Notes: a model not told the origin generated them from the letters alone. Positions 18,435-27,938 are shown, counted from the stretch's first letter. The stretch is DNA of 64,000 bases from Spirulinaceae cyanobacterium SM2_1_0 (GCA_012031265.1 JAAUTY010000003.1:1-64000); one strand, 5' to 3'. Numbers and translations are program-made.

Positions 18435-18659
18435 ACTAGAGTCCCGCTCACCAGCTCGCCGCTGCGCACCAACAAATAATTCAGCGCTGGTCAGACCCGC
18501 CCCGGCTACTCGGTGCTCAACCCAGCCTAGGGCAGGGTGCAGGCTGAAAATCTCTGAGGGCAAGCCTTGCAGCATATGATTGAGGAGGGCGGGTCGGCTG
18601 AGCAAGCGGTGGATACGGCGATCGCCCGCGTGACCGCAATCTCGGCCAACTGGTTTTGA
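18435..18659 (+). pseudogene. Decayed 3' end of a solute-binding-like protein gene
   Basis: One plus-strand frame reads protein-like through three in-frame stops: RVPLTSSPLRTNK, stop, FSAGQTRPGYSVLNPA, stop, GRVQAENL, stop, then GQALQHMIEEGG and EQAVDTAIARVTAIS to a final TGA at 18657-18659. The M-I-E-E-G-x-S-A-E-Q-A-V-D tail is like the C-terminus of ABC-transporter solute-binding proteins. The rest of the gene is not found upstream, where repeat R2 lies. The identity is a guess from a short tail. Confidence 0.4.
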
Positions 18660-18784
18660 GCCTCACGCACCAATGGTGAACTGCTCCTGATTGCGCCCCG
18701 CGCTTCAAGAAGATTGGAGCGGGAATCGGTCTCGTATGACTGCCGCCATCGCTGCGGGCGCTCCCTGAAACACAGGCTACTGAG

Positions 18785-20863
18785 ATGCAGATCTGGCGCA
18801 AAAACCTGCTTGTTCAACTGGTGAGTTCGTTTCTCATCTTGGCACTGGCGATCGTTGCGCTCGTCGGCTACACGGCCTTCGCCCAAGCCAGAACTGCCCT
18901 GAAACAAGCGGCCTTTGAGCAGCTCAGCGTCACCGTTGATCTCAAAGCCGAAGAACTCAACCGCTGGTTGCGCGACCAACATCAACTGTTGCAAACCGTG
19001 GCGAGCTTGCCGATGGTTGAACAAGCGGAGCGCATTCTCCTTGACCGCGAGGCCGACGCCGCCGCTCAACAGCGCGCCTACCGCGAGCTGGTTGCCACGG
19101 TCAGCAGCCTCGTCGCGGGTCAGCCCGGTTGGCAAGAGCTGTTTCTGCTCTCACCCAGCCGCCGCATTCTCGTTTCGAGTCAGGCTGAGCAGCGCGATCG
19201 CTATCAATCACTGGCGCAAGCCAGTGTTCTCGCATCTGATGGCGATCGCTCTGTCGCCAATGTTTATCGGGCTCCGGAAACCGGCAAGCCCCGCATCACC
19301 CTGGCAACGGCGATCGATGCTAGCGCCACGCCCGCTTTCTGGGCTGTACATCTGGACTTAGCCCGTATTGACGCGATCATCCGCCCACCCAATGCCGAGA
19401 CTGCTAGCGAGATTTACCTGGTGAGCAATCTCGGTAACCCACTGGCCCCCCGTTATGCCTTCGTTCGCGCGGCGCAATTTGATGACGCCGAGTTCGCCGA
19501 TGGGATCACGAGTGCTGGGATCGTCGCCGCCATGCAGGGGGAGGACGGGCGATCGCTCTACGACAACTATCGCGGCGTGCCGGTCGTTGGCGTCTACCAG
19601 TTTCTGCCGCAGCAGGATATGGCGCTCCTGGCAGAAGCGCCCCAAGCGATCGCCTTTGCACCCGCACGACACTTAGCCTTAGTGATTTTGGCGGTCGGGG
19701 GCGGTTTGTCGGTGCTGCTGGCGATCGCCACGGTCGGTCTGGGTCGCCAGATCGTGCAACCGGTTTTGGCGATCGCTGGAGCCGCCCGGATGACCAGCGA
19801 TCGCCTCCAACAGCGCGCCGTGGATGACCTGCCGCGCGTGCCGGTACTCGCCCGCAATGAACTGGGAACCTTGGCTCACGCCTTCAATCAACTGGTCGCC
19901 GAGCTACAACTGACCTATGCCAAGCTCGCCGAGTCCAACCGCACCCTCGAAATCAAGGTCACCGAACGCACCCAAGAACTCGCGCAGAACAATGAACGCC
20001 TCGCGCTCGCCCTCCACAATCTCCAGCGTACCCAAGCGCAGCTCATCCAAACTGAAAAGATGGCTAGCCTCGGTCAACTCGTCGCTGGCGTCGCCCACGA
20101 AATCAACAATCCCGTCGGTTTCATCATCGGCAACCTCGAACCCGTGCGTGATTACAGCCGCGAACTCCTCGCCTTTGCCACTGCCTACAAACGCGAACCC
20201 TCCCCCACTTCCTCCGAACTGCAACAAGCGCTCAACACCTTGGATCTGGAGTTTTTGCGCGACGATTTGCCCAAGGCGTTGGATTCAATTGCCGTGGGCG
20301 CGCAGCGGATCGAGAGCATTGTCAATTCGCTGCGCGTCTTCTCGCGTCTGGATGAAGCCGAGTGCAAGCCGGTCGATCTCCATGCCGGTCTTGATAGTAC
20401 GCTGCTGATCGTCCAGCATCGCCTGCGGAAGATTGCCGGTCACGGCGCGATCGCCGTCGCGAAGCAATACGCCGAAAATTTACCGCTGGTTGAATGCTAC
20501 GCCAGTCAGCTCAATCAGGTCTGGCTGAGCTTGTTGACCAACGCCATCGATGCGCTGGAGGGAGCCGTGGCAACTCAGCAGATCACGACGCCCCGTCTCA
20601 CCATCCGCACCCAAACCACTGTTCCGGGCTGGCTGAGTGTCAGCATCGCCGACAACGGCACGGGCATGACGGCGGCAGTACGCGATCGCGTCTTCGATCC
20701 CTTCTTCACCACCAAGCCAGTCGGCAAAGGCACAGGTCTCGGCTTGTCCATGAGCTACGCCATTGTCGTCGATCGCCACCAAGGTCGCTTGACCTGCCGC
20801 TCCCAACCCGGAGCAGGTAGTGAATTCATCGTCGAAATCCCCATCCGCCTCTCTCAGGAATAG
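18785..20863 (+). CDS. Membrane sensor histidine kinase (Cache-like sensor, HAMP, HisKA, HATPase)
   Basis: A 692-residue kinase. Helix 1 is at residues 9-32 and helix 2 at about 297-320, enclosing a periplasmic sensor of about 265 residues of dCache type. A HAMP segment (about 320-375) and a coiled coil lead to the phospho-accepting His438 in [14 protein letters not shown]. The ATPase domain shows N box [11 protein letters not shown]1 DNGTGM, F box DPFFTTKP and G2 GKGTGLGLS. The class resembles cyanobacterial kinases with HisKA of the NPVGFI type. No response regulator is adjacent, so it is an orphan. Confidence 0.93.
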   Translation: MQIWRKNLLVQLVSSFLILALAIVALVGYTAFAQARTALKQAAFEQLSVTVDLKAEELNRWLRDQHQLLQTVASLPMVEQAERILLDREADAAAQQRAYRELVATVSSLVAGQPGWQELFLLSPSRRILVSSQAEQRDRYQSLAQASVLASDGDRSVANVYRAPETGKPRITLATAIDASATPAFWAVHLDLARIDAIIRPPNAETASEIYLVSNLGNPLAPRYAFVRAAQFDDAEFADGITSAGIVAAMQGEDGRSLYDNYRGVPVVGVYQFLPQQDMALLAEAPQAIAFAPARHLALVILAVGGGLSVLLAIATVGLGRQIVQPVLAIAGAARMTSDRLQQRAVDDLPRVPVLARNELGTLAHAFNQLVAELQLTYAKLAESNRTLEIKVTERTQELAQNNERLALALHNLQRTQAQLIQTEKMASLGQLVAGVAHEINNPVGFIIGNLEPVRDYSRELLAFATAYKREPSPTSSELQQALNTLDLEFLRDDLPKALDSIAVGAQRIESIVNSLRVFSRLDEAECKPVDLHAGLDSTLLIVQHRLRKIAGHGAIAVAKQYAENLPLVECYASQLNQVWLSLLTNAIDALEGAVATQQITTPRLTIRTQTTVPGWLSVSIADNGTGMTAAVRDRVFDPFFTTKPVGKGTGLGLSMSYAIVVDRHQGRLTCRSQPGAGSEFIVEIPIRLSQE

Positions 20864-20957
20864 GCCACCCGGTTCCAAACTTTGCGAATTCGCCCGCTGC
20901 TAGCGTGTAGATAGCCCCAACTGAGACAATTCATCATCCACAAGGGAGTGAGTCTTC

Positions 20958-21101
20958 ATGAGCCAACGAACCCAAGCTGAAGCGATTATTCGCTCCCATG
21001 TGCTGTGGGCGATGGGGGGCGGACTGATTCCGATTCCGCTCGTCGATTTTGCCGCCGTGGCGGTGGCGACGTTTGTTCGGCTGGTAGCAGCGGGTGCGTG
21101 A
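20958..21101 (+). CDS. Short DUF697-like membrane peptide, possibly truncated
   Basis: A 47-residue ORF with GGGAGTGAG about 5 bases before the ATG. Residues 8-33 (EAIIRSHVLWAMGGGLIPIP then LVDFAA) match the opening of the DUF697/YcjF membrane domain, where the family has a further hundred or so residues. Here the frame ends after VRLVAAGA, 14 bases before the convergent hcp stop. It is either a genuine short protein or a gene whose 3' end was lost; no continuation is seen in other frames. Confidence 0.55.
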   Translation: MSQRTQAEAIIRSHVLWAMGGGLIPIPLVDFAAVAVATFVRLVAAGA

Positions 21102-21115
21102 TCGCGCGCCCTCAG

Positions 21116-22765
21116 CTAGCACAAGCAAGCCGCCAGATCCCGCTCGGGTGTCGTGATCGCCTGAAGTTGATAGTGAGTAGACAACAGTTTGAACACATTG
21201 GGAGAGATAAAGGCGGGCAGAGTGGGGCCGAGCCGAATATTTTTAATGCCCAGATGCAAGAGCGTTAACAGAACCGCGACCGCTTTCTGTTCGTACCAAG
21301 AGAGAATCATCGACAGCGGTAACTCGTTAATATCGACGGCGAAGGCATTAGCTAGGGCGATCGCAATTTGAATTGCCGAGTAGGCATCATTGCACTGACC
21401 CAAATCCATGAGGCGTGGTAAACCCGCCACCTTTCCCAAGTCCTGATCGAAGAAACGGAACTTGCCACAAGCCAAGGTCAAAACCACACAATCTGCGGGG
21501 ACTTTTTCCACAAACTCGGTGTAGTAGCTGCGCCCCGGTTTCGCACCATCGCAGCCACCAACGAGGAAAAAGTGCCGGATCTGGCCCTGCTTCACCGCGT
21601 TCACCACGGTCTCCGCTACGCCCAGCACGGCATTGTGAGCGAAACCGACAGTCACGGAACGCGGCGGGGCTTCCTCAGTGAATCCGGGTAATGCCAGGGC
21701 TTTGGCGATCGCCGGAGCATAGTCAGGAATGCCCGTGTCTGAGGCCGGTAAGAAGCTGAGCTGCGGATACCCGACGGGGCCGACCGTGAAGAGCTTGTCG
21801 CTGTAAGTGTCGTGAGGCGGCATCAGACAGTTCGTCGTGACGATGATTGCGCCCGGAAACCGCAGAAAATCCTTGGTCTGGTTCTGCCAAGCGGTGCCGT
21901 AATGACCGTACAGATGCGGATACGTGGCTTTGAGTAGGGGATAACCGTGAGCGGGCAACAATTCGCCGTGGGTGTAGACGGTGATTTCGGTTCCGGCGGT
22001 CTGCTTGAGGATCGCTTCCAACTGGCGAATATCATGCCCAGAAACCAGGATCGCTTTGCCGGGGCGAGGATTGAGAGGAACGCTGGTCGGCACTGGATGA
22101 CCGTAGGCTTGCGTGTGGCCTGTGTCGAGCAATTCCATCGACCGGAGGTTGATTTCGCCCACCTTCAGCGCTAGGTCAACCCAGTCGGCGAGTGTCAAAG
22201 ATTCGTCATTCAAAGCATTCAAGGCTTCATGAACAAATTGGTAAACTTGCTCGTCTTCTTGACCCAACTCATAGGCATGGAAGGTATAAGACGCAGCCCC
22301 TTTGATGCCGTAGAGAACAGTCAACTTCAGCGAGAAAATATCAACAGCATCTTCTCCCACTTGGCTGAGGAATTTCAGGGCGACTTCTTCGCCTTGCTCG
22401 GCTAAGCTTGCATCGAAGCTGGGGGTGAAACTGGCGATCGCCGGCCATTCAGTCTCTGATCTCAAGGCTTCGACCTGAGCGCGCAAGTCCGTCCGAAGAG
22501 CGATCGCCTGGCGCGTGTATGCTTCACAGTGGCTGACGCTGAAGTTCACATTCGTCATCGTGGCAAACAAGGCTTCGCAAGTGAAAACATCCACTTCGTG
22601 AGTGTCAATCTGGTTGGCTTTGGCAGTTAGGGCGATCGCTGACAAGCCGCGCAGACAGTGAACTAGCAAATCTTGCACAGCATTCACTTGCGGGCTTTTG
22701 CCACAAGCACCAAACTGATGGCAGCCATCGCCGCTGGCGGTCTGTTCACATTGTTCGCAAAACAT
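21116..22765 (-). CDS. hcp: Hybrid cluster protein (hydroxylamine reductase)
   Basis: A 549-residue Hcp. The N-terminal cluster cysteines are in MFCEQCEQTASGDGCHQFGACGK, and the hybrid-cluster ligands lie in the NLRSMELLDTGH, NCLMPP, GGCDGAKPGRSYY and VLTLACGKFRFF segments. Hcp reduces nitric oxide to nitrous oxide (and hydroxylamine to ammonia in vitro) and acts in nitrosative stress under low oxygen. It is divergent from a Crp/Fnr-family regulator with a palindromic site in between, so redox or NO control is likely. Confidence 0.95.
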   Translation of the reverse strand: MFCEQCEQTASGDGCHQFGACGKSPQVNAVQDLLVHCLRGLSAIALTAKANQIDTHEVDVFTCEALFATMTNVNFSVSHCEAYTRQAIALRTDLRAQVEALRSETEWPAIASFTPSFDASLAEQGEEVALKFLSQVGEDAVDIFSLKLTVLYGIKGAASYTFHAYELGQEDEQVYQFVHEALNALNDESLTLADWVDLALKVGEINLRSMELLDTGHTQAYGHPVPTSVPLNPRPGKAILVSGHDIRQLEAILKQTAGTEITVYTHGELLPAHGYPLLKATYPHLYGHYGTAWQNQTKDFLRFPGAIIVTTNCLMPPHDTYSDKLFTVGPVGYPQLSFLPASDTGIPDYAPAIAKALALPGFTEEAPPRSVTVGFAHNAVLGVAETVVNAVKQGQIRHFFLVGGCDGAKPGRSYYTEFVEKVPADCVVLTLACGKFRFFDQDLGKVAGLPRLMDLGQCNDAYSAIQIAIALANAFAVDINELPLSMILSWYEQKAVAVLLTLLHLGIKNIRLGPTLPAFISPNVFKLLSTHYQLQAITTPERDLAACLC

Positions 22766-22821
22766 GGTTGCTGACCTCGATTGGGATAGTTTCAGCTTAT
22801 GAACCCTGCCCCGTAATCACC

Positions 22822-22835
22822 TTGACCTAAGTCAA
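22822..22835. promoter_or_regulatory. FNR/DNR-type operator
   Basis: TTGACCTAAGTCAA is a perfect inverted repeat TTGAC-N4-GTCAA, one base per half-site from the FNR/DNR consensus TTGAT-N4-ATCAA. It lies 57 bases upstream of the hcp ATG and 67 bases upstream of the regulator ATG at 22903, so it could control both. Recognition by the neighbouring regulator is inference. Confidence 0.7.
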
Positions 22836-22902
22836 GTTCCCGAACGGTACCACAAGTCTTTATGATTTCTTTCGTTTTCCGCCTGCTACGATCAGCGAGC
22901 CA

Positions 22903-23616
22903 ATGACGTTTGCAGGCGCTATGTCGAACCCGCGCACCGCTCCCTTTTCAGAACTCATCGAATTTCTAGGTCGCACCCAAACCTTTACCGACTTGGCCCC
23001 GGAACAACTGGCGATGCTGGCGCAGATTGCTCGCTCGCAGTCTTATCAAAATCGTGAAATATTGTTTCATCAAGGCGATGAAGCAACCGGCTTTTTTATC
23101 GTGCGCTCTGGCCGCGTCAAGCTTTTTAAGCTCTCCAGTGCAGGCCGAGAACAAATTCTGCATATTTTCAGTACGGGAGATGGCTTTGCGGAAGTTCCTG
23201 CCTTTGACGGTCAGTGCTTTCCCGCCCATGCGATGGCGCTGGAAGCGACGGAAGTGCTGTGCTTCCCGCGTCAACATTTTTTGGCGCTACTGGAACGCCA
23301 ACCGACCTTGGCTATTGACCTGCTCAAAACTTTTGCCCGCCATCTGCGTCGCCTTGCCCTCTTGGTGGATAATCTCTCGCTGCGAGAGGTTCCCGGCCGC
23401 TTAGCCGCCTACCTTTTGCAGCAGAGCCGGGAAATGGATGACGTCGCTCGTATCGAACTCGACATCAGCAAAGTTCAGCTCGCAGCGCTGTTGGGAACTG
23501 TTCCGGAAACGCTCTCTCGTGCGCTCCAGAAACTGAGCCACGATGGGGTAATTGCGGTGGAAGGGAATGTGATTGTTTTATGCGATCGCGACACCCTAGA
23601 ACAACTCTCAACCTGA
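22903..23616 (+). CDS. Crp/Fnr family transcription regulator (Dnr-like)
   Basis: A 237-residue regulator: cyclic-nucleotide-like sensor domain (about residues 30-140, with LFHQGDEATGFFIVRSGRVKL), a dimer helix, and an HTH_Crp domain (about 165-230) whose recognition region is LAALLGTVPETLSRALQKL. The E-x-x-S-R spacing is that of the FNR/DNR class, which fits the TTGAC palindrome upstream. No N-terminal cysteine cluster of true Fnr is seen, so a heme/NO-sensing Dnr-like type is more likely. An alternative ATG lies at 22921. Confidence 0.88.
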   Translation: MTFAGAMSNPRTAPFSELIEFLGRTQTFTDLAPEQLAMLAQIARSQSYQNREILFHQGDEATGFFIVRSGRVKLFKLSSAGREQILHIFSTGDGFAEVPAFDGQCFPAHAMALEATEVLCFPRQHFLALLERQPTLAIDLLKTFARHLRRLALLVDNLSLREVPGRLAAYLLQQSREMDDVARIELDISKVQLAALLGTVPETLSRALQKLSHDGVIAVEGNVIVLCDRDTLEQLST

Positions 23617-23776
23617 ATTCTCGTAGCTGATCAGGTGGCGATGAGGGGATTAACACCCGGCGATCGCCCCGCTTCATTCTCCATCCTGCGACGGACATTG
23701 ATTTATCGCGTCCCACGCCAAATGTAAGATTGACGTAACACCTGATGCAGAAAGACGCGCAGAGGACACGAACGAC

Positions 23777-25978
23777 ATGACAGTTGCGACGGGCACGCCA
23801 GCCTTTTGTCAAGGAATCCAGCATTTCAGCGAAACCACGCCAGAATTTGAGCAGTATGGCAAAACCCCGGCGATCGCCGCCGGTCAGACCAGAATTGCCG
23901 CCACCAGCGACCCAGCCGCCGTCTACCAAACCTTGCTCGCGGCCGACGCCCTCCGCTATCTGACGCTGCAAATCACCGCCAGCAAACAGTCCGGACACCC
24001 CGGCGGCTTCGCCAGCATCGCCGACGGCATCGCCTCCCTCGTGATGCTGGGTTACAAAAACATCATTACCGAGGTCGGTCACCACGCCCCGGGCTTCTAC
24101 AGCAATGTCTTCCTCGACCGCTCACTGGAGGCGATGGGGATCGAAACCGTGCAGCACCTGCGCGATCGCTTCCGCGAGACCCACGGCCTCCTCGGTCACC
24201 TGTCGGGCCAAATCCCCGGCCTGCTCAATCCCGCCGGCCCCCTCGGCCAAGGGCAGCACTTCGCGATGGCGGGTGCGAAGCTGAACCCGGGCGTCCTCTT
24301 CCCGGTCACGATCGGCGACGGTGGCATCGGTGAACCCTATGTGATGAGCAGCTTCGGGCATTTCCACACCGCCTACCCCCAAGTCACCAACTTCCTGCCG
24401 ATCCTGGTCTGGAACGGTTTTTCGCAAGAACACCACAGCATGGTCGCCACCCAAACCAACGACCAAATGCTCGAATACTGGGGTGGCAATGGCTTCGAGG
24501 AAATCTTCCTCGTCGATGCCAAGGACCACGACGACGCCAAACAACCCGGTGACTATGTGGATAGCACCGCCTTCTCCTTCTCGCAGCGACTCGTCTTCAT
24601 GCAGGCACTGCTCGACGCCACCGAGCGCGCCGCCCAAGCGGCCCTCGGCGGCAAGCTGACGGTGCTGATCGTCAAGCAGCTCAAGGGCGCAGGCGTCCAC
24701 AAGCGCGGCGCGAAATCGCACAACCTCTATGCGGGCGATACGGTCGAGAAGGACTACATCGTCAATGCCCTGAAGGCGCGGGCGCTATCGCCCGAAGCTT
24801 GGGAGCTGGTGCGTACCAACTACACCCGTGCGGCGGGTGGCCCAGGGGCAAAAGTTGCCGTCACCGAAAGCGTGCGCCCCGTGCCGCCGCTTACCGATTT
24901 GCCCCTGAATGAATTTCCGGTCGGCGCGGACAACAAGCAGGTCGCGACGACGGCGATGGGTCATCTGATCGCCGCTGTGGGTCAACAGGATCCGGATTTC
25001 ATCTTGAGCAATGCCGATGGGAATGCGGCTTCGGGGATCAATAACGTCAACCAAGCACTGAAGATTGTTCACCCGATCACTGACCCCGACTACTTCCAGC
25101 AACCCCAGGGTCAGGTCTATGAGCCGCTGAGTGAAGATGCCTGCTCCGGGTTGGCGGTGGCGCAAGCGCTGTTCGGGGCGCGATCGCTCTGGTGCTCCTA
25201 CGAATCATTTGCGATCAACGGGCTGCCGATCTGGCAAACAGTGACCCAGGCCATGGCGGAGCTACGCCGTCCCACTCCCGCAACCGTCACCCTCTTCACC
25301 GCCGGGGCGCTAGAACAGGGCCGCAACGGCTGGACACACCAGCGCCCGGAGATCGAAAACTACTTTGCCGCTATGATGCGCAATGGCAATATTTTCCCGC
25401 TCTTTCCCTGCGATGCCAACAGCATTCAGGCTTGCTACGAGTGGGCGCTGAACCAGCAGAACAAGGGCATCACGATCACGGCCAGCAAGTCGCCGCTGCC
25501 GATCCGCACGACTCTGGCGCAGACGCGGCAGGCGCTGCAAAACGGCGCGATTGTGTTGCAGGAAACAGCGGGGTCGAAGACGGTGGTCTTTGCTGTCATC
25601 GGTGACATGACGCTGATCCCGCTTCTAGAAGCAGTAGAACAGTTGCAGGCGCAGGGGATTGGGTCAAAAGTGGTCTCGGTGATCAATCCTCGCCGTCTCT
25701 ACCGCCCGACCGATACAGCCTGGGAGACCTGCTCCGAAAGCGATGGCGGTTTCTTGTCCGATGCGGACTTTGCAGCTCTATTCAACGGGGATGCGCTGCT
25801 GGGAGTGACCGGCGGCTCAAGCGCGATGCTGGAGCCAGTGATGCTCCGCAGCACCAGCCCGCGCGACATGATGGCCTGGAAGCGGGGCGAAACCGCCAGC
25901 AGCGCTACACAAGTGATGGCGATCAATGGTCTGACGGCCGAGGGCTTTGTGAAGCGATCGCTAGAATTGCTCAGCTAG
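23777..25978 (+). CDS. Phosphoketolase/transketolase-like TPP enzyme (divergent class)
   Basis: A 733-residue thiamine-diphosphate enzyme. The TPP-binding segment GDGGIGEPYVMSS starts near residue 180 and continues to an Asn-containing ILVWNGFSQEHHSM; ADGNAASGINN, CSYESFAINGLPIW and a C-terminal NPRRLYRP segment follow. It is shorter than the main XFP enzymes (about 790 residues) and lacks their GPGHGGPA-like loop, resembling instead the second Synechocystis gene (sll0529 type). If a phosphoketolase, it splits xylulose-5- or fructose-6-phosphate into acetyl phosphate and an aldose phosphate. It follows the Crp/Fnr-type gene on the same strand. Confidence 0.8.
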   Translation: MTVATGTPAFCQGIQHFSETTPEFEQYGKTPAIAAGQTRIAATSDPAAVYQTLLAADALRYLTLQITASKQSGHPGGFASIADGIASLVMLGYKNIITEVGHHAPGFYSNVFLDRSLEAMGIETVQHLRDRFRETHGLLGHLSGQIPGLLNPAGPLGQGQHFAMAGAKLNPGVLFPVTIGDGGIGEPYVMSSFGHFHTAYPQVTNFLPILVWNGFSQEHHSMVATQTNDQMLEYWGGNGFEEIFLVDAKDHDDAKQPGDYVDSTAFSFSQRLVFMQALLDATERAAQAALGGKLTVLIVKQLKGAGVHKRGAKSHNLYAGDTVEKDYIVNALKARALSPEAWELVRTNYTRAAGGPGAKVAVTESVRPVPPLTDLPLNEFPVGADNKQVATTAMGHLIAAVGQQDPDFILSNADGNAASGINNVNQALKIVHPITDPDYFQQPQGQVYEPLSEDACSGLAVAQALFGARSLWCSYESFAINGLPIWQTVTQAMAELRRPTPATVTLFTAGALEQGRNGWTHQRPEIENYFAAMMRNGNIFPLFPCDANSIQACYEWALNQQNKGITITASKSPLPIRTTLAQTRQALQNGAIVLQETAGSKTVVFAVIGDMTLIPLLEAVEQLQAQGIGSKVVSVINPRRLYRPTDTAWETCSESDGGFLSDADFAALFNGDALLGVTGGSSAMLEPVMLRSTSPRDMMAWKRGETASSATQVMAINGLTAEGFVKRSLELLS

Positions 25979-26012
25979 TCGCCTGTTTCGACCCGACGCC
26001 GCACTGAGTGCA

Positions 26013-26047
26013 CCAAAACCCGGTTTCGTGAAGAAACCGGGTTTTGG
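26013..26047 (+). terminator. Strong hairpin after the phosphoketolase-like gene
   Basis: A perfect 15-bp stem CCAAAACCCGGTTTC / GAAACCGGGTTTTGG with a 5-base GTGAA loop starts 35 bases past the stop codon. The stem itself supplies A- and T-tracts on both strands, so it may end transcription from both sides; the minus-strand DUF262 gene also ends 65 bases beyond it. Confidence 0.75.
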
Positions 26048-26111
26048 CATATATTAGCTCAACAGATCTGAGATACTGCTCAACCCCACATCACAAGTCT
26101 CAGTCAATTCA

Positions 26112-27812
26112 TCAAGAAAAATCAGATCTCCAGATATGCACCGCTCGACGTGCTAACTGCATCTGCCGTGACGCTAGCGTATCCGGAGTCCATTCTTCAG
26201 CCAAAAGATCTTGGGTGAGCGTGTAGGCACTCTGTTGATATTTGGCTCGCTTAGTGGCATAAGACTCGTTACCAACTTGACGGTTGAGCTTAGGCTCCAG
26301 AGGCGTCAAGTTACCAATTCTATAGACCATGCTCTCTACTTGCAAATCACTGAAGGCTCGCTGCCATTCAGTACTAGGAGACTCTGGCAAAATATGCTCA
26401 ATCGAGAAACTATCCTCGTTGACATCAAGCCTCGATGCATCGGCCTCAAACCGACACAGAATGTATCTGACCAGCTTCTTTTTCTGCCCCCGAGTCGGCA
26501 TTGAGAATAAGGAGAAATCCTGAAGGAATTTTTCATCGGGAACGTAGACAGAGCGCAAGGCAGCAAATACTTGTCGAGGACTGGTAATCTTGCCATCATG
26601 AATCGCCACGGCAACTTTGTTGTAGATTGTCTCCAGCTCATTCGGGTTCAGACTACTGACCACGGTATATCGAAATGAGGTTACACACAACAGCTTTAGG
26701 AGTCGCGTAAAGTCATCATGGGAAAACTTCTCATAGGCTGTGAAAAGAGTCGGATATGCCTGCTTGACGCGAAATAACTCAAGCTCGCGGATATACGGTC
26801 GGTTCTCTGGAGTATCGCGCCAAAAGTCGTCATTCGGATTACTCAGCGCGATGAAGAGACTACTATATTTCTCAAGCTGGTCGAGTAGAGCAAATGCTTG
26901 CCCGCCACTCCTCACAGATTTACGAACGATCTTAAACAGCCGCTCACGCCTGACGCGCACTTGCTGAATACTCAGGTAATAACGGAGAAATTCAGGAAAT
27001 TTCTCCATTTGCACAGTACTGATCAGCCGCCGCCACTGCCGCTGTGCCTCATGCAAATCATCCGGCCCTTGAAAGAGTGAAAACAAGTAGTTCTTGAGCA
27101 AGTCAGTTGAACTGAGTTCGATGCCACGGGCATTCAAGGTCTCAAAGACTGTATAGGCATTCAGTTCATCTTCGACATTGATCTGGATAAATAATAGTCT
27201 CTGGGCAATAATACTGGTTAAAAAATCAGCTAGCTTCTCACCGCTGCTCGCAACCTCTTCAAGCTCTTCTAGTTGATCTGAAAAATACTGGAAAGCCTGC
27301 CACAATAATTGATTGGATTTAGAGAGGGCGCGGACATTGAGGGGATGCCTGAGATTGATCAAGTTGCTTTGATAGAATTCGTTATTGTTCTCATTGAGCA
27401 GTAACTTACTGGAATAACGCAGTGAGCGGGGATCGCGATCGCTCAAGTAAGTACGCTTCAAAATTTCTTGTCGCTCTTGATTGGCTTCAGCCGCCGCCTT
27501 GTTTTCTACCAGCTTTTGAATTTGGTTGATGACGGCGATCGCCATGATACTTAGCGTTGCCAGCCGCTGCTGTCCATCAATAATCGTGAATTCTTTATCG
27601 GAAGCACGAGAATTCTGGAGAACAATTGCGCCCATGTAATGGCTCGTTTCAGGACTTTCGTGGAGTGATAAGATGTCCTGCCACAAATCTTCCCAGTTTT
27701 CCGCCTGCCAAGAATAATCGCGCTGAAAAGCAGGGACTCGGTAAGTCCTACCGTTACCGATTAAATCTCCAAAGCTAGTCGTGCGAGTGTCGAGGAGGTT
27801 AATGCGGGCCAT
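26112..27812 (-). CDS. DUF262/DUF1524 protein (GmrSD-like)
   Basis: A 566-residue protein. N-terminal DUF262 (ParB/sulfiredoxin-like) shows YRVPAFQRDYSW and the IDGQQRLATL motif that in GmrS-type domains binds and hydrolyses nucleotide. The C-terminal DUF1524 HNH-type nuclease region has FSIEHILPESPSTEW, then IGNLTPLEPKLNRQVGN and a KRAKYQQSAYTL tail. Proteins of this build act as nucleotide-driven nucleases in anti-phage defence (GmrSD, SspE, BrxU). It is alone, with no methylase or other defence gene beside it. Composition is more AT-rich than its neighbours, suggesting transfer. Confidence 0.85.
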   Translation of the reverse strand: MARINLLDTRTTSFGDLIGNGRTYRVPAFQRDYSWQAENWEDLWQDILSLHESPETSHYMGAIVLQNSRASDKEFTIIDGQQRLATLSIMAIAVINQIQKLVENKAAAEANQERQEILKRTYLSDRDPRSLRYSSKLLLNENNNEFYQSNLINLRHPLNVRALSKSNQLLWQAFQYFSDQLEELEEVASSGEKLADFLTSIIAQRLLFIQINVEDELNAYTVFETLNARGIELSSTDLLKNYLFSLFQGPDDLHEAQRQWRRLISTVQMEKFPEFLRYYLSIQQVRVRRERLFKIVRKSVRSGGQAFALLDQLEKYSSLFIALSNPNDDFWRDTPENRPYIRELELFRVKQAYPTLFTAYEKFSHDDFTRLLKLLCVTSFRYTVVSSLNPNELETIYNKVAVAIHDGKITSPRQVFAALRSVYVPDEKFLQDFSLFSMPTRGQKKKLVRYILCRFEADASRLDVNEDSFSIEHILPESPSTEWQRAFSDLQVESMVYRIGNLTPLEPKLNRQVGNESYATKRAKYQQSAYTLTQDLLAEEWTPDTLASRQMQLARRAVHIWRSDFS

Positions 27813-27904
27813 CAGTTGCAGCGAATTAGATTGCTCTGAACCTCTAAGGTATCAAACGCCAGTTTGTTTGGAGTCATTGTCGATCTAGATATAGTCACAG
27901 CGAT

Positions 27905-27938
27905 CGCCCAACTGCCCATTGTTATGGGCAGTTGGGCG
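27905..27938. repeat. Perfect 15-bp palindrome
   Basis: Arms CGCCCAACTGCCCAT and ATGGGCAGTTGGGCG enclose a TGTT loop. It partly overlaps a HIP1 octamer on the left. No T-tract follows, so it is more like a REP-type palindrome than a terminator, between divergent DUF262 and the thiC 3' end. Confidence 0.6.

Noticed and set aside
24122-24721. A 199-codon minus-strand frame inside the phosphoketolase-like gene
   Set aside because: Shadow of a well-supported gene with no ribosome site or motif.
26890-26925. ACTCCTCAC motif like that of the small RNA Yfr1
   Set aside because: It lies inside the DUF262 coding sequence and lacks the flanking hairpins of Yfr1.
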